From contig JACNIV010000061.1 of assembly GCA_014382915.1 (NCBI GenBank), positions 1-6,217 on the forward strand: a stretch of 6,217 nt of DNA. Reading direction: 5' to 3'. Below are positions 1 through 5,618 of this stretch, piece after piece. Origin of the DNA: Candidatus Cloacimonadota bacterium (GTDB lineage: Bacteria; Cloacimonadota; Cloacimonadia; Cloacimonadales; TCS61). Below the pieces are notes generated by a model, which saw only the letters and a program-made list of their open reading frames with translations, was not told where the DNA came from and ran no database searches. The translations under genes and the position numbers were made by a program. How positions within the stretch are numbered: the first letter of the stretch is position 1; each line of letters starts with the position of its first letter.

Positions 1-16
1 CTGAGCTTGTCGAAGG
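1..16 (+). repeat. Candidate dispersed repeat motif CTGAGCTTGTCGAAGG
   Basis: The first 16 bases match, from memory, a short sequence (reverse complement CCTTCGACAAGCTCAG) seen interspersed in many unrelated bacterial genomes, often near gene ends and in inverted pairs. Here it is read through in frame as ELVEG within the linker or first strand of the sorting domain. Only one copy is visible and the window edge cuts the context, so its repeat status cannot be shown from this sequence alone. Confidence 0.4.
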
Positions 17-158
17 ACGAGGAATAAATAATCAATATTCCATTATTTGGAACGGAACAGATGATTCAGGAAAAATGGTTGGTTCCGGTATCTACTTCTG
101 CCGTTTGAAAGTGAACAATAAAAGCAAAGTTGTGAAAAAGATGGTGTTGGTAAAATAA
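1..158 (+). CDS. C-terminal end of a secreted protein with a FlgD-like / T9SS type A sorting tail (5' truncated)
   Basis: Only the last 51 codons are present; the reading frame starts at base 3 and ends at TAA 156-158. The visible part contains WNGTDDSGKMVGSGIYF followed by a basic tail ending KKMVLVK. This W-[DN]-G-x-D-x-x-G-x-x-[VS]-x-SGIYF pattern, with a Lys-rich last strand, is the hallmark of the FlgD-Ig-like/Por-secretion C-terminal domain. That domain directs proteins through the type IX secretion system in FCB bacteria. The passenger domain lies outside the window, so the protein's function is unknown. A Cys replaces the aromatic residue usually seen after SGIYF. The region before the conserved Trp is unusual because it is encoded by a 16-nt motif that looks like a dispersed repeat (bases 1-16). 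The next gene starts 8 nt downstream, which suggests co-transcription. Confidence 0.8.
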   Translation, partial: ELVEGRGINNQYSIIWNGTDDSGKMVGSGIYFCRLKVNNKSKVVKKMVLVK

Positions 159-166
159 ATTCAGGA

Positions 167-3100
167 ATGTTTATTAAGCTAAAGTGTCTTTTTCTGTTTG
201 GTATATTGTTCTCGCAATTGCATTCCTACAATTTCTTCTCTCCTGTCATCAGGCAGGAACGGTTGAATGTTACAGAAGAACTAAATTTTAAACTGCAACA
301 TGACAGGATAATCATAAATTCAGAAAAAGTTTTTCAAGATTCGTTTCTGCTTGAACCGGATAAAGACTACAGGTTAGATTACGCTTCCGATTCGATAGAA
401 TTTACAAGATTAATTGGGAGTGTAACAGTAGAATATTATATCTATCCATCCGATCTGCTGGAAAAGTTTTATTATTACCAGGTTCAGGATTTTACAGACA
501 GCACAAGGGTGAAATTACCACCCCGGCGCAGATTCCGGTTATATGATGATACCAGCCTGAACATTTCAGGCAGCAAAACAATTTCCATTTCTTTTACCAA
601 TAATGAAGACTTCAGTTTGGATCAGTCATTATTTCTGCAAATAAATGGTAAGCTGGGGGAAAACCTGAATATCGAAGCGCAACTTTCCGATAGTCAGTCG
701 CCTATTACACCGGAAGGTGATTCCAGGGAATTGAGCAGTCTGGATAAAGTTTTTCTGCGTTTATATGGAACCAATTATGAACTTGCTTTTGGCGACCTGG
801 AGATGGAATTCAGTGAAACACAATTTATGAATTATTCTCCCAAATTTGAAGGTTTGAAAGCCGGCTGGTTTGGCAGGAACAGTTTCCAGGGTGCACTGGC
901 TATTTCCAAAGGGAAGAAGGCAACGGTAACTTTTAACGGAACCGAAGCCAAACAGGGTCCGTATTATCTGAGCACAGAAAATGCAGAGGGTCTGCAAGTG
1001 ATTCCGGGCACAGAAGAAGTTTTTTTGAATGGTGCAAAACTTGAACGTGGTTTGGATTATACAATAGATTATTCCGAAGGAAGTGTTACTTTTACGAATG
1101 AGCACTTCATTTCAACCAGCAGTTATATCCAGGTTACATTTCAGTATGCCGATGAGAATTACCGGCAGAATATGTACATGGCATCATCGCAGGTGAAAGT
1201 GTCCGATAGGATAAGCATAAGAAGCAACATGGTTATACAAAATGATGATAAGAATAATCCTTTGCAGGATACATTTTCTGAAACTGATATCGAAGCATTG
1301 CAGCAAGCAGGAGATAATGTTGCCTTTAGTAATGGCATTGTAGAAGTTGAAGATGGTTTATATGAATATTCGGAAGAAGGAAATTATTACTATTATGTGG
1401 GCAACGATACCACTGCAGTGGGGCATTACAATATTTCCTTTACAGAAGTAGGTTCAGGTAATGGAGATTATGAATATAATGAAGACGGTAATTATTACGA
1501 ATATATTGGAGAAGGATTGGGAAGTTATCTGCCGCTGAAGAAATTACCTTCACCGGGAAGTAAATCGAATTATAACTTAATAATTGATTATGAAGGAGAT
1601 TATTACAGCTTCAGTGCGGAAGGAATATTCAGTGAAGAGGATAAGAATAGTTTCTCTAATCTGGATGATGCCGACAATAATGGCTATGCAGCACATGTAA
1701 GTGCAAATGTCTTCCCGGATTTTGATAAACTCAAACCTGAATTTAAATTACAGTTTCGTCGAATTGGTGATAACTTATCATTATTTTCCGATCTGCAAAA
1801 TCCCCTCGATGCATACGAATTTACTCAGTTCCCAGATACCCTTGCCAGTACAATGTATTCCTGTAATGTGAGTATGGATATTCTCAATTTTTATCAACCT
1901 TCCATCACTTATAAAAACCTGGTAGCAAAAGATTATGCAGAACAGAAAAATTGGTCGCTCTCTTCCAATATAAAACAAAAGAATTTTATACCGGAGCTAT
2001 ACTATCGATACTTGAACTGGAAACAGGATTATTATGAAGAAAAAAGAACAGATCAAACAAAGCAGCATGACATAAATATCAGTTATCAACATGCTCAGCT
2101 AAAAGTTGGTACGGAACATTATAATAAACAGAACACTTTTGAGACTTCTTATGATACATTGAATACTCGCCAAGTTAATAATCTGCAACGCTGGAATTAC
2201 TATCTGGAAACGGTAAATACAACCCGGTATGCTGTTAATCTTTCATATCTGAAGGAGAAAGAAAAGTTTGAACAATCAAGTATCTTGTCGGATGAAATTT
2301 CTCAGACGTATAGTTTGAATACAATGCTTAATATTGACCGGCACAGGATGCAAATGAGGATTTCCCACAGGAAAAAAGAAGACAGAAAACGTAATGCAAG
2401 CGATAATTTCAACATGGCAGACATTTCCATGGCAAATACTTTCCTGAAAGATGCTGTTGGATTAAATTCCAGTTACTCACTGAAAAACGTAGAGTTCTAT
2501 CCTAAGATCAAAGAATTCCAGTACGTTGGTGATGATATGGGTTCCTACGATGTCGATACTGTTTATGTGGGTTTCAACCAGGGAGATTACGAGTGGAAAG
2601 TGACCGAGATCGATTATGACAATCCAGATATGTCGGTGGAAGTTAATGCTACCTTGAATTTAAACCTGAATCCCAAACTTCTCACAAACTCATTCCTGAA
2701 AAAATTCCAGAGCGAAACTTATCTATTGGTTTCCGAAAATTCCACAGAAGATGAAAAAAGAAAGGTCTATTTGCTGTCTCCTGATGTTTTAATGAATAGT
2801 GAAACAACTATTTACGGGAGACGCATTATCCAGCAAACTCTCTGGTATGAAATGATAAAAAGAAAATTAACTTCAAAATTCAAATATAAACAAGAGAAAA
2901 CTCTGGATAACCGTTATGTGGATGTTAGTGAAAGAAAAGATATAACTGACTGGGAAGGAACTTTACGGCTTACTTCACTAAAAAATGCTAACATCGAACT
3001 GGTTTATGAAAACCGCCAGGAAGAAGATTCCCGTTACGAATCCAGTACAGTTTTAAACTTCTATGCTCTTGATATGAGGAACAGGTTGAACGATGATCTT

Positions 3101-3445
3101 ACAATGTATTCTTCGCTGCAATATTCACAGGAAGACGGAAATAAGAGCAATAATAGCAATAAGTACCAGATCATAGCTTATAAGATCGAGGAATCTGTAA
3201 CTTACTTCTTTAAAAGAAAATACAGACTTTATGGCAAAGCCAGCTATAAAAGAAATACACGTTCCGGTTCGACATTCTTGAGTTTTTTAGCTGACAAAAA
3301 AGACGGTGATATATTTAAGTGGAACTTGAATCTGGATTATCGTATTAGTAATTATACTTCAGCCCGATTGGAATATTCGGGAGACAGCTACCCGGATAGA
3401 GAACAGATTCACCAGTTGAGCATAGAAGTGAAGGCAGAATTTTAG
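167..3445 (+). CDS. Large outer-membrane beta-barrel protein with SprA-like N-terminal region
   Basis: A 1092-residue exported protein. Residues 1-20 form a Sec signal peptide (K4, K6, hydrophobic core 7-16, likely cleavage after LHS). Two related beta modules lie at about 48-93 and 285-327, sharing the pattern DYxxDYxxxSxxFT. Between them, residues 130-255 (NISGSKTISISF, DFSLDQSLFLQINGKLGE, LSDSQSPITPEG, LDKVFLRL, FGD) resemble the region of the T9SS translocon SprA and related FCB proteins that precedes or forms barrel strands. Acidic Tyr/Gly repeats follow at 396-458, with a relative at 784-817. From about 505 to the end the sequence alternates like beta-hairpins, and the protein ends in Phe (VKAEF), as expected of a BAM-inserted barrel. 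It is far shorter than SprA (over 2000 residues), so it is a relative or analogue at best; its role is unknown. The ATG is chosen because the signal peptide starts there. The AGGA just before it is too close to be ideal, so coupling to the upstream gene is likely. Confidence 0.75.
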   Translation: MFIKLKCLFLFGILFSQLHSYNFFSPVIRQERLNVTEELNFKLQHDRIIINSEKVFQDSFLLEPDKDYRLDYASDSIEFTRLIGSVTVEYYIYPSDLLEKFYYYQVQDFTDSTRVKLPPRRRFRLYDDTSLNISGSKTISISFTNNEDFSLDQSLFLQINGKLGENLNIEAQLSDSQSPITPEGDSRELSSLDKVFLRLYGTNYELAFGDLEMEFSETQFMNYSPKFEGLKAGWFGRNSFQGALAISKGKKATVTFNGTEAKQGPYYLSTENAEGLQVIPGTEEVFLNGAKLERGLDYTIDYSEGSVTFTNEHFISTSSYIQVTFQYADENYRQNMYMASSQVKVSDRISIRSNMVIQNDDKNNPLQDTFSETDIEALQQAGDNVAFSNGIVEVEDGLYEYSEEGNYYYYVGNDTTAVGHYNISFTEVGSGNGDYEYNEDGNYYEYIGEGLGSYLPLKKLPSPGSKSNYNLIIDYEGDYYSFSAEGIFSEEDKNSFSNLDDADNNGYAAHVSANVFPDFDKLKPEFKLQFRRIGDNLSLFSDLQNPLDAYEFTQFPDTLASTMYSCNVSMDILNFYQPSITYKNLVAKDYAEQKNWSLSSNIKQKNFIPELYYRYLNWKQDYYEEKRTDQTKQHDINISYQHAQLKVGTEHYNKQNTFETSYDTLNTRQVNNLQRWNYYLETVNTTRYAVNLSYLKEKEKFEQSSILSDEISQTYSLNTMLNIDRHRMQMRISHRKKEDRKRNASDNFNMADISMANTFLKDAVGLNSSYSLKNVEFYPKIKEFQYVGDDMGSYDVDTVYVGFNQGDYEWKVTEIDYDNPDMSVEVNATLNLNLNPKLLTNSFLKKFQSETYLLVSENSTEDEKRKVYLLSPDVLMNSETTIYGRRIIQQTLWYEMIKRKLTSKFKYKQEKTLDNRYVDVSERKDITDWEGTLRLTSLKNANIELVYENRQEEDSRYESSTVLNFYALDMRNRLNDDLTMYSSLQYSQEDGNKSNNSNKYQIIAYKIEESVTYFFKRKYRLYGKASYKRNTRSGSTFLSFLADKKDGDIFKWNLNLDYRISNYTSARLEYSGDSYPDREQIHQLSIEVKAEF
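1352..1540 (+). repeat. Tandem acidic Tyr/Gly repeat inside the outer-membrane protein
   Basis: Residues 396-425 and 432-458 of the 1092-residue protein are two diverged copies offset by 36 residues. DGLYEYSEEGNYYYYVG aligns with NGDYEYNEDGNYYEYIG, and GHYNISF aligns with GSYLPLK. The DNA copies are clearly related but no longer identical, so the duplication is old or under selection at protein level. A looser third copy is at residues 784-817 (YVGDDMGSYDVDTVYVG then GDYEW). Confidence 0.7.
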
Positions 3446-3459
3446 AAAAAGGTGGGAAA

Positions 3460-4053
3460 ATGATAGAGAATATTAAAAGATCATTTCAAAATGCGGCAAA
3501 ACTGTTTGCTCAATTTGCTGCGGATCAAAACATAATAAATGCAACTGAGAAAGTAGGAATCATCATCGCAGAATGTTTCCGGAAAGGGAATAAATTATTG
3601 ATATTTGGCAATGGTGGCAGCTCAACTGATGCTATGCATTTTGCCGAAGAACTCACAGGCAAATTTCGAAAAGACCGTAAGCCATTGCCTGCTCTTTCAC
3701 TCACCGATCCTTCGCATATAACCTGTGTGGCAAACGATTACGGGTTCGAAGAAGTTTTTGCACGTGGGGTAGAAGCTTATGGGAAAACCGGTGATATTGC
3801 AATCGGTATCTCCACCAGTGGCAATTCAGAGAACGTTATCCGTGCTTTGCATAGAGCAAAAAAACTTGGAATGGGTACAGTTGCTTTACTTGGTTTGGAT
3901 GGTGGAAAGCTGAAAGGTTTTTGTGATCATGAGATCATTGTGCCGGGAAAGACCACAGATCGCATCCAGGAACTTCACATCACTGTGCTGCATGTTATTA
4001 TCGAAACAATAGAGCGGGTTCTGTTCCCGCAGAATTATCAGGATAGCAAATGA
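3460..4053 (+). CDS. gmhA: Phosphoheptose isomerase (sedoheptulose 7-phosphate isomerase)
   Basis: A 197-residue, full-length SIS-domain protein of the GmhA family. The enzyme converts sedoheptulose 7-phosphate to D-glycero-D-manno-heptose 7-phosphate in the cytoplasm, the first step of ADP-heptose synthesis for the LPS inner core. The phosphate-binding loop is GNGGSSTDAMHFAEELTGKF (50-69), and the second SIS motif is GISTSGNSENVI (116-127). H60, E64, Q170 and H178 have the spacing of the metal/catalytic His-Glu-Gln-His set known from characterised GmhA enzymes (E64 and H178 correspond to E. coli E65 and H180). SST replaces the SHC of the E. coli loop. The start is supported by GGTGGG at 3451-3456. 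The gene begins 14 nt after the barrel gene, and its stop overlaps the dtd start (ATGA). It implies a heptose-containing LPS or a related glycan. Confidence 0.95.
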   Translation: MIENIKRSFQNAAKLFAQFAADQNIINATEKVGIIIAECFRKGNKLLIFGNGGSSTDAMHFAEELTGKFRKDRKPLPALSLTDPSHITCVANDYGFEEVFARGVEAYGKTGDIAIGISTSGNSENVIRALHRAKKLGMGTVALLGLDGGKLKGFCDHEIIVPGKTTDRIQELHITVLHVIIETIERVLFPQNYQDSK

Positions 4054-4487
4054 AGTTGGTGATCCAGCGGGTAAGTTCCGCAGCTGTAGAAGTTGAAGGT
4101 AAAACAGTTTCCAGTATAGGAAAAGGGTTGCTGGTATTGCTGGGAATTTCCTGCGAAGATAATGATTCACAAATCGATTGGCTGGCAAATAAACTGGTGG
4201 ATCTGCGCATCTTTGAAGATGAGAACGGGAAAATGAATCTTTCTCTGAAAGATATAAATGGAGAAATATTGTTAGTCTCTCAATTTACACTTTATGCCAG
4301 CTGTAATAAAGGTAGAAGACCGGATTTCAATGCTGCTGCCCGTCCTGAATCAGCAGAAGAGCTATACCTGAAATTTGCAGAAAAATTGGAAGATTTGGGT
4401 ATAAAACCTGAACTTGGAGTTTTTGGTGCACACATGAATATTAATCTTGTTAATGATGGACCTGTTACTATTATCCTGGAGAAATAA
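4050..4487 (+). CDS. dtd: D-aminoacyl-tRNA deacylase
   Basis: At 145 residues it is the same length as E. coli Dtd. The family hydrolyses D-aminoacyl-tRNAs (and glycyl-tRNA-Ala), freeing tRNA and keeping D-residues out of translation; it works as a cytoplasmic homodimer. Both signature motifs are intact: SQFTL at 77-81, with the active-site Thr at 80, and NDGPVT at 135-140, which carries the Gly137-Pro138 dipeptide that enforces chiral selection. The N-terminus MKLVIQRVSSAAVEVEG and the internal GLLVLLGI and KMNLS stretches also fit the family. The ATG at 4050 overlaps the gmhA stop, with AGGA at 4040-4043 as ribosome binding site, so translation is probably coupled. Nothing looks broken. Confidence 0.96.
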   Translation: MKLVIQRVSSAAVEVEGKTVSSIGKGLLVLLGISCEDNDSQIDWLANKLVDLRIFEDENGKMNLSLKDINGEILLVSQFTLYASCNKGRRPDFNAAARPESAEELYLKFAEKLEDLGIKPELGVFGAHMNINLVNDGPVTIILEK

Positions 4488-4490
4488 TCG

Positions 4491-5078
4491 ATGATAAAAA
4501 ACGTCATTTTCGATCTGGGGAAAGTGCTTGTTGAGTTTGATTTCGATGATTTTTACACTGCTCTGGGTTACGATCCTGCCAAAAGAACTCTCGATGAAGC
4601 AAATAGACCCATTCTTCTTTTTGAAGCTGGAAAGATCTCTAAAGCTATTTTTTTTGAAGAAATAAAAGAAATATATGACTTCGATCTATCTTTGAAAAAA
4701 TTTGAAATTCTCTGGTGTAGTGTTTTTTCCGAAGCAAAAGAGATGATTGAACTGGCCAGAAAGATCAGTGAAAAATATAATGTATTCATTCTATCCAATA
4801 CCGATGAGATTCATTTTCCTTATATCTGGAAAAATTTTCCTGAACTGCATTTTTTTAAAGAAAATCTGATGCTGTCTTATAAGTTAAACGCTGTGAAACC
4901 GGAGAAGGAAATATACCAAAACGCAATTGAAAAATTTGGGTTGAATCCCACTGAATGCGTGTTTATAGATGATCGACCGGTCAATGTTAATGTTGCGAAA
5001 GAGTTTGGAATGAGGGGAATTGTTCATCAAAGTTTCATTTGTACAGAAAAAAAAATTGCTAAAATCTTGACTATGTAA
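4491..5078 (+). CDS. HAD-superfamily subfamily IA hydrolase, YihX-like phosphatase
   Basis: A 195-residue haloacid dehalogenase-fold protein. Motif I is VIFDLGKVLVEFD with nucleophile D8; motif II is LSNT (101-104, S102); motif III is VKPE with K136; motif IV is FIDDRPVN with D160 and D161. The segment from 16 to about 80 is the helical cap of subfamily I. The usual second Asp of motif I is Gly10. E. coli YihX, an alpha-glucose-1-phosphate phosphatase, has the same DLGxV form, so this is a family trait and does not by itself imply a dead enzyme. Length and layout fit YihX-like proteins; the substrate cannot be read from sequence. It is not GmhB, the heptose-bisphosphate phosphatase, which has a different motif I and no such cap. 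It starts 3 nt after dtd, with GGAG at 4478-4481, and is the last gene of the tight cluster. Confidence 0.85.
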   Translation: MIKNVIFDLGKVLVEFDFDDFYTALGYDPAKRTLDEANRPILLFEAGKISKAIFFEEIKEIYDFDLSLKKFEILWCSVFSEAKEMIELARKISEKYNVFILSNTDEIHFPYIWKNFPELHFFKENLMLSYKLNAVKPEKEIYQNAIEKFGLNPTECVFIDDRPVNVNVAKEFGMRGIVHQSFICTEKKIAKILTM

Positions 5079-5093
5079 AGGTAAATTTCAATT

Positions 5094-5122
5094 TTGTTTT
5101 TATGTTTAATATGATTGATAAT
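5094..5122 (+). promoter_or_regulatory. Possible sigma70-type promoter for the small basic protein genes
   Basis: TTGTTT (5094-5099) and GATAAT (5117-5122) are separated by 17 nt. An overlapping TATAAT lies at 5122-5127. This sits in the 149-nt AT-rich gap between the HAD gene and the first small gene and would give a leader of roughly 100 nt. In DNA this AT-rich such matches arise by chance, so the call is tentative. Confidence 0.3.
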
Positions 5123-5217
5123 ATAATAAAAAAACTAAGTAAAACACAAGATTATGAAATAACAAGAATAATGAAAGAAACTAAAAAAACCCGTTAATAT
5201 TAAGTAACATAATTATT

Positions 5218-5223
5218 AGAGGG
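5218..5223 (+). promoter_or_regulatory. Ribosome binding site of first small basic protein
   Basis: AGAGGG lies 4 nt before ATG 5228. It matters because it fixes the start of a very short gene and supports the + strand over the longer but unsupported antisense reading frame covering the same region. Confidence 0.65.
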
Positions 5224-5227
5224 ATAT

Positions 5228-5359
5228 ATGGCTAAAGAAAGGAAAGACACTTTTCGTACAAAAGAAAGAAGAAAAAACAATTCGATTTTAGATTCTGTTA
5301 TCTGGCGCATTACCAGTAAAGAAAAAAGATCAAGTAAAGATCGTCGAAAAAATAAATAG
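5228..5359 (+). CDS. Small, highly basic protein of unknown function (43 aa), paired with the next gene
   Basis: A 43-residue reading frame, MAKERKDTFRTKERRK then a short hydrophobic patch SILDSVIWRI (19-28), then KEKRSSKDRRKNK. About two fifths of its residues are Lys or Arg. It has no signal peptide or membrane segment and matches no named family I recognise. Evidence that it is real: a good ribosome binding site at 5218-5223, a second gene of nearly the same size 12 nt downstream with its own strong site, and shared spacing of ERRK (13-16) and DRRK (38-41) with that neighbour. The charge suggests binding to nucleic acid, the ribosome or an acidic partner, but this is inference. A 102-residue antisense frame (5200-5508) overlaps both genes. 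Its Leu-rich product is what antisense of Lys/Arg/Glu codons produces, so I regard it as a shadow. Confidence 0.6.
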   Translation: MAKERKDTFRTKERRKNNSILDSVIWRITSKEKRSSKDRRKNK

Positions 5360-5361
5360 AA

Positions 5362-5368
5362 GGGGGAG
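5362..5368 (+). promoter_or_regulatory. Strong ribosome binding site of second small basic protein
   Basis: GGGGGAG lies 3 nt before ATG 5372, immediately after the TAG of the preceding gene. A G-rich block in otherwise A-rich sequence is good evidence that the short downstream frame is translated. Confidence 0.7.
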
Positions 5369-5371
5369 AAA

Positions 5372-5500
5372 ATGATTAAACGCAGTAATATCAATAGGAG
5401 AATGGTTGAAAGAAGAAAACAGGATATTCCTGTTGAATCTGACAGAAGAATGTTATCTAATAGACGTACAGGAGAAGATCGAAGAAAACACTTTGCATAA
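5372..5500 (+). CDS. Small, highly basic protein of unknown function (42 aa), likely paralogue of the preceding gene
   Basis: A 42-residue reading frame dominated by Arg pairs at residues 9-10, 14-15, 25-26, 31-32 and 37-38. The last three pairs are spaced by six residues (SDRRML, SNRRTG, EDRRKH). The NRRTGEDRR stretch resembles the RRSGxDRR-type basic segments I recall at the ends of various bacterial regulatory proteins, but I cannot tie it to a named domain. ERRK at 13-16 is in the same place as in the upstream protein. The C-terminal KR-SS-K-DRRK and RR-TG-E-DRRK line up after a two-residue gap, so the two genes are probably diverged tandem duplicates in one operon. There is no export signal. 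The very strong ribosome binding site (5362-5368) suggests high expression. Confidence 0.62.
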   Translation: MIKRSNINRRMVERRKQDIPVESDRRMLSNRRTGEDRRKHFA

Positions 5501-5516
5501 GTTGTCATGAACCTAA

Positions 5517-5530
5517 ATTAATTAATTAAT
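5517..5530. repeat. Perfect 14-bp AT palindrome / ATTA tetranucleotide run
   Basis: ATTAATTAATTAAT reads the same on both strands and sits 17 bases after the second small gene, in the 118-nt gap before the propeller gene. It could serve as an operator or simply be low-complexity sequence. The rest of that gap holds no GC-rich hairpin and no clear promoter. Confidence 0.4.
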
Positions 5531-5618
5531 GTTAATTTTGCTAAGAAGGGATTCGTATTGATGTTTAATTACGATTTTATAAAGATATGTGAACTTAATG
5601 TAAAAAAGGAGTGAGAAA

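Noticed and set aside
761..1978. Antisense frames at 761-1105 and 1781-1978 inside the barrel gene
   Set aside because: Shadows of the long + strand gene; the products are Cys/Ile/Phe-rich without recognisable motifs.
3886..4507. Three antisense frames (100, 70 and 71 residues) across gmhA and dtd
   Set aside because: They lie wholly opposite confidently identified genes and show no domain or start signals.
4491..4529. Catalytically dead HAD because the second motif I Asp is Gly
   Set aside because: YihX, an active phosphatase, carries the same DLGxV form, so the substitution is typical of the subfamily.
4491..5078. HAD protein as GmhB (heptose bisphosphate phosphatase), suggested by gmhA nearby
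   Set aside because: GmhB is a capless subfamily III enzyme with a DxDG-type motif I. This protein has DLGKV and a helical cap, as in YihX.
5079..5227. Intrinsic terminator or riboswitch after the HAD gene
   Set aside because: I found no GC-rich stem followed by a T run and no recognisable aptamer core; the gap is AT-rich with only A- or T-runs.
5200..5508. 102-residue antisense reading frame over the two small genes
   Set aside because: Its Leu/Ile/Phe-rich product is what results from reading Lys/Arg/Glu codons backwards. It has no clear ribosome binding site, whereas both + strand frames have strong ones.
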